Source of the DNA: Sphingobacteriales bacterium | GTDB lineage: Bacteria; Bacteroidota; Bacteroidia; Chitinophagales; Chitinophagaceae | Assembly: GCA_016708305.1 (NCBI GenBank) | Contig: JADJGB010000008.1 | Location: 1,488,001 to 1,552,000, forward strand | Length of the DNA: 64,000 nucleotides | Direction: 5' to 3' | Part shown: piece after piece, positions 38,039-46,080 of the stretch | Position numbering within the stretch: the stretch's first letter is position 1 | Layout of the letters: each line of letters starts with the position of its first letter | Program-made: the position numbers and the translations under genes | Notes under the pieces: model-generated | Database searches by the model: none | What the model was told of the DNA's origin: nothing | What the model saw: only the letters and a program-made list of their open reading frames with translations

Positions 38039-39286
38039 TTAACTCCTTATAGCCACTACCGGATCCATTTTTGCGGCCTGAACCGCAGGAACAATACCTG
38101 CAATGATGCCTACCAGAATGCAAATAAAAAAAGTCCAGGCCATATTGGTTATAGAAACAAATATGGGGAATTCAAGGACTTTTGTGAGGATTACAGATAG
38201 AAGGAATACTAAGAATAACCCAACCAACCCGCCAATAATACAAAGAAATGCCGATTCCAATAGAAATTCTGTCAGGATAACCCTGCGTTTTGCTCCAATG
38301 GCTTTTTTAAGGCCAATCTGAGAAGTACGCTCCTTTACGGTTACAAACATGATATTGGCCACTCCAAACAAGCCTACAATCAGGCTGATGCCGCCAATAA
38401 TAGCAGCACCGATATTCAGGCCGCCAAAAATTTCTTCTACCTGTTTACTGGCATCGTCTAAGTTATTGATGGCAAAGTTAGATTCGGTTTTAGGACTTAG
38501 TTTTCTGATGCTTCGCATCGCCCCTTCCAGTTCATCTTTAAACGCCTCTTTGGAAACGGAAGGGTAGCCTCTGGCCATAATGATGGGGTCAGTTTTTTCT
38601 TCTTTATAAATAGTGCGTGCAAACTGAAAAGGTAGAATGACCGATTTGTCGTATTCCCATCCACCAACCATCTGCTTTCCCTGCTTTTTAATTATGCCGC
38701 ACACCAATATTTTCCGGCCTTTGATTGTAATACTTTTGTGGATGGCTAACTCCGGTTCTCCAAAAATTTTGGTTGCTATTTCATTACCAATCAGGCCCAC
38801 ATTGCTTCCATATCCAAACTCCGCATCGGAGATAGGTCTGCCGTATTCCACATTGATGGATTGGATCAATAAAAATTCATCGGTAGCGCCATAGATTTTT
38901 ACATTATTAAGTGTCAGGCCACCAATGTCCACATTGCCTGTTGTATTTATGAGAAAAGCAATATACTCCGCACTTGGAGAACGCTCTTTAACCTGTTTTA
39001 CCTCGGAAAACTTTGGGTGGGGACGGTTTACAAATTGCCACCATTCATAGCCCGGGCCGCCGCCCCATTCCCACTTATCGATAAACATGGTGTTGTTGCC
39101 AAATGATTCAATCTCGTTTTGAATATTTCGTTGAAGACTGTTTACGGTTGCCAAAACCCCTATTATGCAAAAGATTCCGATAGTAACGCCAAACAAAGAA
39201 AGAAAGGTGCGAAGTTTGTTTTTCCATAACTCCTGAACAGCCATGCCAAAACTGTTTGTAATAATCTCTATTGTGCGTCGAAACAT
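38039..39286 (-). CDS. ABC transporter permease, MacB/FtsX type
   Basis: 415 residues. Layout of an MacB-like half: first helix after AVQELWKNKLRTFLSLFGVT, a periplasmic MacB_PCD domain of ~220 residues (IYGATDEFLLIQSINVEYGR; SVILPFQFARTIYKEEKTDP), then three helices with GLFGVANIMFVTVKERTSQI and GLKKAIGAKRRVILTEFLLE, ending AAKMDPVVAIR. Such permeases pair with an ATPase and often an adaptor to move lipoproteins, peptides or drugs, or to act as mechanotransducers. No ATPase gene is adjacent here. Intact. Confidence 0.9.
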   Translation of the reverse strand: MFRRTIEIITNSFGMAVQELWKNKLRTFLSLFGVTIGIFCIIGVLATVNSLQRNIQNEIESFGNNTMFIDKWEWGGGPGYEWWQFVNRPHPKFSEVKQVKERSPSAEYIAFLINTTGNVDIGGLTLNNVKIYGATDEFLLIQSINVEYGRPISDAEFGYGSNVGLIGNEIATKIFGEPELAIHKSITIKGRKILVCGIIKKQGKQMVGGWEYDKSVILPFQFARTIYKEEKTDPIIMARGYPSVSKEAFKDELEGAMRSIRKLSPKTESNFAINNLDDASKQVEEIFGGLNIGAAIIGGISLIVGLFGVANIMFVTVKERTSQIGLKKAIGAKRRVILTEFLLESAFLCIIGGLVGLFLVFLLSVILTKVLEFPIFVSITNMAWTFFICILVGIIAGIVPAVQAAKMDPVVAIRS

Positions 39287-39334
39287 ATTAGTACAAAGAC
39301 ATTTTAAATTAAAGGATTAATGTTTAAGGTTTGG

Positions 39335-40435
39335 CTATACAGAAATGGAGCTGTTTTTTAAGGTTCGGGTTTTTTCCTGTATCAGTTTCAGGTTTCCGCG
39401 CAGCATATACTTCAACTGTAGTTTTAAAACCTGCCCCATACTTTTGCATCGGCCGAATGCTTCGGTTTTAAAATATTCGTTCAGTTGTTCTTTAAGTTGA
39501 TTACATTTCTCCACCGGCGAAATGGTATCTCTGGACATGATGTTCAACAGCTCCATCAACCTAAACCGGCTGACGGCTACCCTGAAGGCCATTGATGAGC
39601 GTTCTTCGGCACGGTATTGTTCCACAGATTCTTTGTTGAGATGGGTTAACACATTGTGAACGAATGGGTTGTTTTCTTTAAAAAACTGAGGCAGGTACAG
39701 GTTTTTACGCCCTTCATAACACTGTTGGTCAAAGTCAATAGCACGAATTCTATATTGATAACATTCAATGTCGGGGGTGGCTACTACCACAAAGTTGTAG
39801 CTGCGCATATCGCCCAAAAGTCTTACAAAACACCTTTCGTTAAACTTTACAAATTCTTTCGCCAGCCTTGTTTTGTTGGTTTCTTCTCTTTCAAAATATT
39901 CATTTATAAATACATCGCCGGCAATGCCGGGAATATGTTCCTCAACTAATGTGCCTTTGTCGGTAAAAAATGTGATACGGTTAGGAGAGAGAATCTGTTC
40001 CAGTTCCAATCCATAAATACGCGAAGCATCACTTATTTTCATGTAATAATGGTCGAAATTGGAATTGAATTTATTGATGATGCGAATCCGAAAAGGGAGT
40101 GAGTTGCCAAAAGCACAATAATCAATCCTTGCCACGTCCAGATGGTCAACAAAACTCAGATCGCCTTCTGTTTTTAGGATAGCATATATCTTTACCAACC
40201 CTTCCTTGAGGAAATCCCAGTCGCGATTGTCATAAATTGCTTTTTCCCAAAGGGTATGATTACCGTGCTCATCCTTGATGGGGATAGACCAGGTAAAGTT
40301 TAATAAATCTTTGTGTGAAACAGGTAGATTTACCTCCCGGCCCTGACGTATCAGGTATTCGGAAAGTTCTTCATTTACCGGATACAAAAGTTTTTTACGC
40401 GAAGGTTTCTCGTTAAGTTCCTGCAATATGTCCAT
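39335..40435 (-). CDS. Conserved hypothetical protein, possible kinase-like fold
   Basis: 366 residues, no signal or membrane segment. I do not recognise a named family. Two blocks hint at a protein-kinase/aminoglycoside-kinase fold: CFVRLLGDMRSYNFVVVATP near residue 215 is like a catalytic loop (HxDxxxxN, with Gly in place of His), and YRIRAIDFDQQCYEG ~30 residues on is like the metal-binding D-F-D loop. DHYYMKISDASRIYGLELEQ could be the Lys strand and helix C, and LVEEHIPGIAGDVFINEYF the hinge. The C-terminal ~80 residues are helical and basic. Upstream of the permease gene with a 48-base gap, so an operon with it is possible. Kinase fold is inference. Confidence 0.6.
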   Translation of the reverse strand: MDILQELNEKPSRKKLLYPVNEELSEYLIRQGREVNLPVSHKDLLNFTWSIPIKDEHGNHTLWEKAIYDNRDWDFLKEGLVKIYAILKTEGDLSFVDHLDVARIDYCAFGNSLPFRIRIINKFNSNFDHYYMKISDASRIYGLELEQILSPNRITFFTDKGTLVEEHIPGIAGDVFINEYFEREETNKTRLAKEFVKFNERCFVRLLGDMRSYNFVVVATPDIECYQYRIRAIDFDQQCYEGRKNLYLPQFFKENNPFVHNVLTHLNKESVEQYRAEERSSMAFRVAVSRFRLMELLNIMSRDTISPVEKCNQLKEQLNEYFKTEAFGRCKSMGQVLKLQLKYMLRGNLKLIQEKTRTLKNSSISV

Positions 40436-40475
40436 GCGGCAAATTACTAAATTCTTTTGGGATTCTTTAATTCAA

Positions 40476-41723
40476 TCATTCTTTTACTTCCAATACCCAA
40501 ACGTATTTAGAAGCGCTTTGCATATTTTGAGTAACTGAGATACTTACACCTTTATCCGCCTCCTTCCAATTAATCTTTTTACCAGAGCCTAACATACTGA
40601 TTTTCGCTTTCGTACTGATATCCAGATTCTCCAGCATCAGATTACTTTTTGGGTACTCAAACAGAAAAATATATTTTGTTTTACCATCCTTGCTTTGGGT
40701 ATAACGAACTTTATCGCCATCTTTCCACTGAGGAGCCGTTCTGGTTACGTAAATGGCTTTGCCGTTAAACTTCATCCAGTCGCCGATTTCTCTGAGGCGC
40801 TCGTAGGCCGTATTGTCAAACTCACCTTCTGCATCAGGGTCCTATGTTTAGTAAATAATTTCCGCCTTTACTCACAATATCTACTAATTTTTCAATGATT
40901 TCTTTAGCCGGCTTATACACATCATTGGGTACGTAACTCCAGCTATTGCCCATAGTCATGCAGGTTTCCCATGGATCGGCTATAGGTTCAGCGGGTATTT
41001 GCTGTTCGGGTGTAAGATAGTTTTGCTCCGGTCCTTCTACCGCACGATCCACCACCAAAATATTGGGTTGTTTGGCACGAACTTCTTTTACCAATCCGGC
41101 CATATTGATATCCTGATTTTGTGGATTTCGCGCCCATCGGGAGCCTTCTGATGTATCCGCAAGATATTTCTTCACTTCTTCGTCGGTAGTTTTCCTTACC
41201 CAACCGCCGTCAAACCACAGAATATCTACCTGACCATAGCCGGTAACCAATTCATTTACCTGCTTATGAGTGAAATCGACAAATGTTTTTTTGTCTGTTA
41301 TCTTATAATCAGTATATTTTGTATCAAACATGCTAAAACCGTCATGATGCTTGGTAGTGAAAACCATATACTTCATTCCGGCATATTTTGCCGCTGCTGC
41401 CCATTTTTCGGGGTTGAATTTTGTTGGGTTAAAAGTGGTTTGAAGGTTTTCATAAGCCTTTACATAGTCAAAATAGTTGTCGGCAACTTCTTTTTTTTGA
41501 CCACCTACAGCCCAGCTTAGGTCTTCGGGGCAGATACTCCAGCTTTCTACTACTCCCCACTGGCTGTAAGGCCCCCAATGCATCAGCAACCCGAATTTCA
41601 GGTCTCTCCATTCCTCCAGACGGTTTTGAATTTTGACATCAGTATCTGGGTAATACTTTTCATGTTGGGCGAAAGTAGAAAAACTCAAAAAAAAAGAATG
41701 ATAAGTAACATTATTTTCTTCAT
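40476..41723 (-). CDS. GH29 alpha-L-fucosidase with internal deletion; two frameshifts
   Basis: Secreted fucosidase. Blocks seen: LKFGLLMHWGPYSQWGVVES, YAGMKYMVFTTKHHDGFSMF, nucleophile region QVDILWFDGGWV, PWETCMTMGNSWSYVPND and GGNYLLNIGPDAEGEFD. Two slips: A run at 41693-41701 (adding one base joins signal MKKIMLLIILFF to LSFSTFAQ, start 41723) and ~40842 (one extra base after LLNIGP). In addition YTDYKITDKKT runs straight into FVDFTHKQVNELVTGYG; relatives have ~65-70 more residues here, including the YFSKPDWH active-site stretch. The deletion keeps the frame. Repaired ~415 residues against ~480-490 expected. Activity doubtful unless the deletion is an assembly artefact. Confidence 0.85.
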
Positions 41724-41927
41724 AGCAGAATTTTTATAAAAATAAAATGACTATTACAAAGTTATTGCCATTTGCCTCATAAACCTCACCTTTGTAAAGA
41801 ATTTAGAATTTGTTTTATTGAAGTAGCAATAGAATATATTTCAAACCAAAAGAAGAATAATTTCGACAATTTGCTTCCCATTTTTTCAGGATAGTAAAAG
41901 ATATTTAAAAAAAGTAAAAAAAATCAA

Positions 41928-42659
41928 ATGAAAAAAGAAATAACCTCTTGGTACAGTCAGCGTTTAAATAAGGAAATGCCTATTGTAACCTATGGCCATT
42001 ATGGATTTGCCTTGCTGCTGGTACCCACTGCTGCCGCCGATTTTCTGGAATATGAGCGTTTTCAGATGATTGACAGTCTGGCGCCACATATTGAGGCCGG
42101 AAAGATTAAAGTGTATTCCATTGACAGTGTTAACAACGAAAGCTGGCTCAATAAGAATATGGCTCCCTGGGATCAATCCATCAGACATCAACAGTGGAAT
42201 GAGTATATTTATGATGAAGTAATTCCCTTTATCAGAACTTCGTCCAGCCAGGACACGCCTATTATTGTTTCCGGCGCTTCTTTTGGCGCTCTGCACAGTA
42301 TGAATCTGTTTTTGAAACGCCCTGATATTATTAATGGTGTGATTGCCATGAGTGGTGTGTATGACCTTACTTATTATTCAAATGGTTATATGGATGATAA
42401 TGTTTATTACAATAGCCCACAACATTATGTACCAAATTTGTCTGACCATAATGTGCTTGAAATGATAAGAAGAAGTCATCATATTCATCTACTTACGGGT
42501 AGTGGTGCGTATGAAGATCCGAGGGCCGGCGGCGAATTTGCCAAGCTGCTTTATGACAAAGGTATTAACTATGAATTTGATAATTGGGGTACCAATTACA
42601 AGCATGACTGGCCCACATGGAGAGATATGCTGCCCTTTTATATCAAGACCAAGTTTTAG
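41928..42659 (+). CDS. Esterase-like alpha/beta hydrolase (COG4947 type)
   Basis: 243 residues, no signal peptide. Alpha/beta-hydrolase fold with nucleophile elbow IIVSGASFGALHSMNLFLKR (Ser at about 124), acid region HLLTGSGAYEDP, and the catalytic His in TNYKHDWPTWRDMLP near the end. The N-terminal SWYSQRLNKEMPIVTYGHYG and the WNEYIYDEVIPFI helix are typical of the putative-esterase group related to Fes/esterase D. Substrate unknown; intracellular ester or thioester hydrolysis is likely. Followed by a strong terminator. Confidence 0.8.
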   Translation: MKKEITSWYSQRLNKEMPIVTYGHYGFALLLVPTAAADFLEYERFQMIDSLAPHIEAGKIKVYSIDSVNNESWLNKNMAPWDQSIRHQQWNEYIYDEVIPFIRTSSSQDTPIIVSGASFGALHSMNLFLKRPDIINGVIAMSGVYDLTYYSNGYMDDNVYYNSPQHYVPNLSDHNVLEMIRRSHHIHLLTGSGAYEDPRAGGEFAKLLYDKGINYEFDNWGTNYKHDWPTWRDMLPFYIKTKF

Positions 42660-42700
42660 CTTCAATAATTAGAGATTATATCGTTTAATTTCAGGCAATA

Positions 42701-42737
42701 AACCGGTATTCGACAATAAATGTGAATACCGGTTTTT
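42701..42737 (+). terminator. Intrinsic terminator after the esterase gene
   Basis: 11-base perfect stem AACCGGTATTC (42701-42711) / GAATACCGGTT (42724-42734) followed by a T run, 42 bases after the stop. Confidence 0.9.
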
Positions 42738-42987
42738 TGTTTATATTCAAATTTGACGTGAGCCAGACAGCAAATAGTTGTCTGAAAAGTGGGAAAACCA
42801 CCTAAGAAGTTAGCGATCTTCAAAAAATGAACCGATGTCGCTGAATTTATGCTGAGTATTGCCGAAGTACACCAGATTACAAAAAGCCACTGAACATTCA
42901 ACTACGGAGCATTTCTCTCTGCACTTGAATCTGTTTTTTAAACTTGGGACTTTTTTCAATCTGATTAATGTTATATGCAGTAAAATT
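42738..42987. other. Degenerate coding-like DNA
   Basis: No intact gene. One plus-strand frame reads KVGKPPKKLAIFKK, TDVAEFMLSIAEVHQITKSH and TFNYGAFLSALESVF separated by two in-frame TGA codons and ended by TAA, suggesting a decayed gene. The 14 bases TTGAATCTGTTTTT recur at ~43739-43752 in the other degenerate stretch on the far side of the toxin genes. Family not recognised. Confidence 0.35.
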
Positions 42988-43137
42988 TTAAGCGATTTTT
43001 ATTTTTCCTTCTCGCACTTGTCGCATAAATTCTTGTTTCTGTACCAAAGTCATTCCCTCCATTTTTTTTGCTAATTTTTCTTTGATAGCTCGGAAGAATG
43101 CAACGCTGTCAAATTCTTTTTTCTCTTTATTTTTCAT
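42988..43137 (-). CDS. 49-residue protein overlapping the PIN toxin gene, candidate antitoxin
   Basis: ATG at 43137, stop at 42988: MKNKEKKEFDSVAFFRAIKE, then KLAKKMEGMTLVQKQEFMRQ and VREGKIKIA. Highly charged and helical, with the F-x-RxIKEKLAKxMEGMT pattern of small Bacteroidota proteins that sit next to PIN-domain genes. Its start lies inside the last codons of the PIN gene (11-base overlap), so the two are translationally coupled. Unusually it is downstream of the toxin. Antitoxin function is inferred from position, size and charge. Confidence 0.65.
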   Translation of the reverse strand: MKNKEKKEFDSVAFFRAIKEKLAKKMEGMTLVQKQEFMRQVREGKIKIA

Positions 43138-43589
43138 CTTTTAAAAATTCTAAGGGTGAACGAATATCTATCAAAGGATAACCCAAACGCATATTTATTG
43201 AGTTAAACATCTTTATTTTGTCGAAATTCACGATGTGTTTGAAGTTCCAACTTATCAAACAGTCTAATCTATAAACAGAAGATAATGCAATGTGATAAGC
43301 ATCATTTTCACTTGCTTTTCCTAACGCTTTTTTCAGAAATGTAAGTTTGAGCCAATATTTCAACTTCGTCATTCATTTCGATAAAAGTCAAACATTCGGT
43401 TGGAATTAAAGTCTTTACTTCCTGAATGTGTTGAGGTGCAAGCATTAGTTCGGTTTCGTTTATTTCCGAAAAGAAAATGGAAAAGTCTTTATTTATAATT
43501 CTTTGAAACAGTTTCTTGGTAGCTATTTCAAACTCCGTGTCGTAATAGCCACCAATAACTGATGTGTCTATGTAAATTCGCTGTTTCAT
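43127..43589 (-). CDS. PIN-domain (VapC-like) protein; one frameshift
   Basis: Opens RIYIDTSVIGGYYDTEFE with the first acidic residue of a PIN nuclease, then FSEINETELMLAP (second, Glu), and after the slip ALGKASENDAYHIALSSVY (third, Asp) and LISWNFKHIVNFDK, the WNFKH motif usual in Bacteroidota PIN toxins. An extra T in the run at 43328-43333 (plus strand) breaks the frame; removing it gives ISEKALGKASENDAYHIAL. Repaired ~153 residues. Probably an RNase toxin of a type II toxin-antitoxin pair with the overlapping small gene. Confidence 0.8.
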
Positions 43590-44129
43590 CTATTGCAAAT
43601 TTACAATAAATAAGGGGTACAATAAAAGTATCCCCTATGAAATATGTTGTAAGGGTTAGACTAAAGGGCGCAAACAAGCCTACAAACAACTGATGGATGT
43701 GGTTTCGGAAAATTTAAGTTCGAGGCCTTTTTATGCGTTTGAATCTGTTTTTAATATTGGGCTTTCTTTAACCCTCTATATGTTTTGTGACGTTATTTCA
43801 TTAAAGTTTCGTCAATAAAGAATAGCATCTCTTGATTTGCTTCAATATATGATGAGTTCAGTATGTTTTTGCTGTTATATAACCTCCGGTATTTGGTCGA
43901 GAAGCTACCTTTATTATATCTTTTACTTTCTTTATCTCGTTATTATTTCTGAAGTCATATATTTTTCACGGCATACGCTGTAACCGCATTCCATTTTCCT
44001 TCGGAAAAACACCATAAGAAAAATTTCCACCAACACTGCCTATTCCAACTTTAATATCAATCCAAACGCTGCGTGGTATGCCGAAATCCCAATTTTGACA
44101 GTAATTCTATTATTAGTTGGGTCTTTATA
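43590..44129. other. Degenerate DNA, no intact gene
   Basis: A plus-strand frame reads KGRKQAYKQLMDVVSENLSS then RPFYAFESVFNIGLSLTLYM before a TAA at ~43818 but has no start. On the minus strand WDFGIPRSVWIDIKVGIGSV and YGVFPKENGMRLQRMP run to an in-frame TGA, and the same frame continues KIYDFRNNNEIKKVKDIIKV, SRPNTGGYITAKTY. Both look like decayed genes. No transposase motif recognised. Confidence 0.35.
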
Positions 44130-44405
44130 TTATTGATTTGATTTTAAAATGTTTATTGTTGTTGATGGATAAGTTCGTCTTATGAAATCTGTCAATTGGT
44201 TTATAGTTTCTTCTGACGTACATTCAACTTTTGATTTAGGGGTTAAAATCCTTCCGTCAAAAACCACTAAATCTATTGTATCTTTCTCTAAAAACCCTTG
44301 TCTTGGAGTGGCAATTTGGTTTTTAGGACACCATACGTATAGTTTTTGAGCGAATAAATTCCCAGTTATTAAAATAAATATGATTATTAGAAGTCGAATT
44401 CTCAT
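44130..44405 (-). CDS. Small secreted protein of unknown function
   Basis: 91 residues. Signal peptide (MRIRLLIIIFILITGNLFAQ) followed by ~70 residues: LYVWCPKNQIATPRQGFLEK, DTIDLVVFDGRILTPKSKVE and a helical tail. The clean signal peptide with AQ cleavage site argues that it is genuine although it lies in an otherwise decayed stretch. No family recognised. Confidence 0.55.
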   Translation of the reverse strand: MRIRLLIIIFILITGNLFAQKLYVWCPKNQIATPRQGFLEKDTIDLVVFDGRILTPKSKVECTSEETINQLTDFIRRTYPSTTINILKSNQ

Positions 44406-44838
44406 AATGTAGTTTTTTATTGATTATCTGTTTATAATTCTGACTAAACTAAATCTATTTCATTCATAATCAATTAGTTGCTAAATTCAAATTATTGCTT
44501 GTCAGTCCAAATTTAGTGATTTGCCTTTGAATTCTTTTGACGATTCCCATTTTTCTTTTTTGATCAAAGAATAAGTATTCAGTTAGTGGTTGGTAGGATA
44601 ACTGTTTTACTACCATATTCCAAAGTATTATGGAAGGTTTTCGGGGGTTGCACTCACCGCGATTGTTCTTCCTTTTAAGTAATAGACCCTGTTGAAGAAG
44701 TTGGAAGGGTGTGTATCTTTTAAATTTTCGAAGGCATTGGCAGCATGGCTGGGAAGCTACTCCCCGGAAAAAATAAATCTGATAAAAGGAAAGATTTAGA
44801 AATGAAAACCCGATTCTAATCGGGCAATTTTTATATCC
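44406..44838. other. Intergenic region, mostly unexplained
   Basis: 433 bases. The minus strand around 44640-44760 reads SHAANAFENLKDTHPSNFFN and RVYYLKGRTIAVSATPENLP before a stop, without a start, which looks like a gene fragment I cannot name. The right end holds the SRAP gene terminator. Nothing else supported. Confidence 0.35.
44804..44824 (-). terminator. Intrinsic terminator after the SRAP gene
   Basis: Minus-strand stem CCCGAT / ATCGGG with a 4-base loop followed by TTTTC, 15 bases after the stop. Confidence 0.7.
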
Positions 44839-45641
44839 TCAGAAAGATAGATTAGGCAGTTCGTCATAATCCACCTCCATGAGTGGATCAGGTGAGTTTA
44901 GAAAATCTTTTACTAAAGGATAAGCGGTCATTTTTTCAGCTTCGTATTGGATAGTGGCAATTTCTGTAATACGTTCTTTATTGAGATCGGCAAAAATCCA
45001 TTCATAAGCGAGGTCTTCATTCAGGATAACCGGCATCCGTTTTTTGGAGTTATGGATTTGTTCCATTAAGGGATTTGCTTCGGTTGTTATAATTGCAAAA
45101 CTTTCGACCATTTCTCCCGTTGTTTTATCTGCCCAGGGTGTCCATATCCCGGCCATGAAAAAAAATGGTCTGCCCGGTAAATAAATATAATATGGGTATT
45201 TAACCGCTGTTTTCATTGGTTTACCGGTTTTCTTGCTGATTGGGTAAACATGCCGCCACTCAAAAAAGCCAGAAGAAAGAACTAAACACCTTCTGGATAG
45301 TGCGGATTGTTTATAAGTTACTTTTTCAAACAGTTTTTCACCATTGGCATTTAGTGTGATTATTGGAGGTTTGAATTTACCTGTGATAGGATCAGTGCCT
45401 CTGTTTCTAAATGAAAAAAGTTCCTGCCTGCTTTTTATATAAAATGGTATAAAACCCCATTCCATTTGCACTAATTCAAAATCTGTTCCGGATGTATTAG
45501 CTTTGATAACAGGGTAGAGGTTATAGTCAAAACCGTTGTTTACCGGCTTATTCAAAAAATCGAAAGCTGCTGTTTGTTTTTCTAAATTTTTGAGCTTGAT
45601 TGTTTCTGTTTTCTCAATTTTATACCGTTGTAATAGCACAT
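44839..45641 (-). CDS. SOS response-associated peptidase (SRAP / YedK / HMCES-like); one frameshift
   Basis: DNA-protein crosslink shield that binds covalently to abasic sites in single-stranded DNA through Cys2. The true start is ATG at 45641, giving MCYYNGIKI with the essential Cys2; one A is missing from the run at 45618-45621, which separates this from the rest of the frame. Other family marks: QMEWGFIPFY, the SALSRRCLVLSSGFFEWRH block (GFFEW), FFFMAGIWTPW, FAIITTEANPLM and SKKRMPVIL (His of the family block shifted to QIHNSKKRMPV). Repaired ~267 residues. Divergent from the dciA-like gene. Confidence 0.88.
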
Positions 45642-45747
45642 GAGGTTTGTATATAAATTTGGATTGAATAATACATTGAAGCCTGTTTAAAATTCCATAA
45701 CTGTTTTACAATTTCCGAATATTCGTTCTATCTTCACAAAAAAAGAA

Positions 45748-46029
45748 ATGGCAGCATGTTCCATTGGTCAGGCATTGAAGGAGTTTTTGAGCAAAAGCAG
45801 AATTAAAAATGATATTCAGGCGCTGCAGATCGAAGATTTATGGCAGGATATCATGGGAAAAACAGTGGCCAGATATACAGATAGGTTGCAAATAATTAAT
45901 GCCAAACTTATCATTACTACGCATGTAGCGCCTTTGAAAAATGAACTTCTTTATCAGAGAGAAACCATTATTCAACGTGTAAATGAGGCTTTTGGAAAAC
46001 AGGTTATTCATGATGTGGTAATAAAATAG
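45748..46029 (+). CDS. DUF721 (DciA-like) protein
   Basis: 93 residues, a single DUF721 domain: SIGQALKEFLSKSRIKNDIQ, LWQDIMGKTVARYTDRLQII, AKLIITTHVAPLKNELLYQR. DciA is the ancestral loader/partner of replicative helicase DnaB; short single-domain forms of this size occur across Bacteroidota. Convergent with rpoC, separated by a shared terminator. The helicase role is family knowledge and has mainly been shown for longer members. Confidence 0.85.
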   Translation: MAACSIGQALKEFLSKSRIKNDIQALQIEDLWQDIMGKTVARYTDRLQIINAKLIITTHVAPLKNELLYQRETIIQRVNEAFGKQVIHDVVIK

Positions 46030-46054
46030 CCCCGTCAATTGTATTAACGGGGCT
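46028..46054. terminator. Shared terminator between the dciA-like gene and rpoC
   Basis: Stem AGCCCCGT (46028-46035) / ACGGGGCT (46047-46054). It overlaps the end of the plus-strand gene and lies 27 bases after the rpoC stop; T content is modest on both sides. Confidence 0.7.
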
Positions 46055-46080
46055 GTTATTTGCTTTAAGATTCTTTATAT

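Noticed and set aside
42859..43074. Plus-strand frame of 71 codons rich in Phe, Leu and His
   Set aside because: Low-complexity composition; antisense to the small PIN-partner ORF, which has better coding character.
42738..44129. In-frame TGA codons as selenocysteine or recoding signals
   Set aside because: The frames lack starts, known selenoprotein families and a SECIS-like hairpin; decay is simpler.
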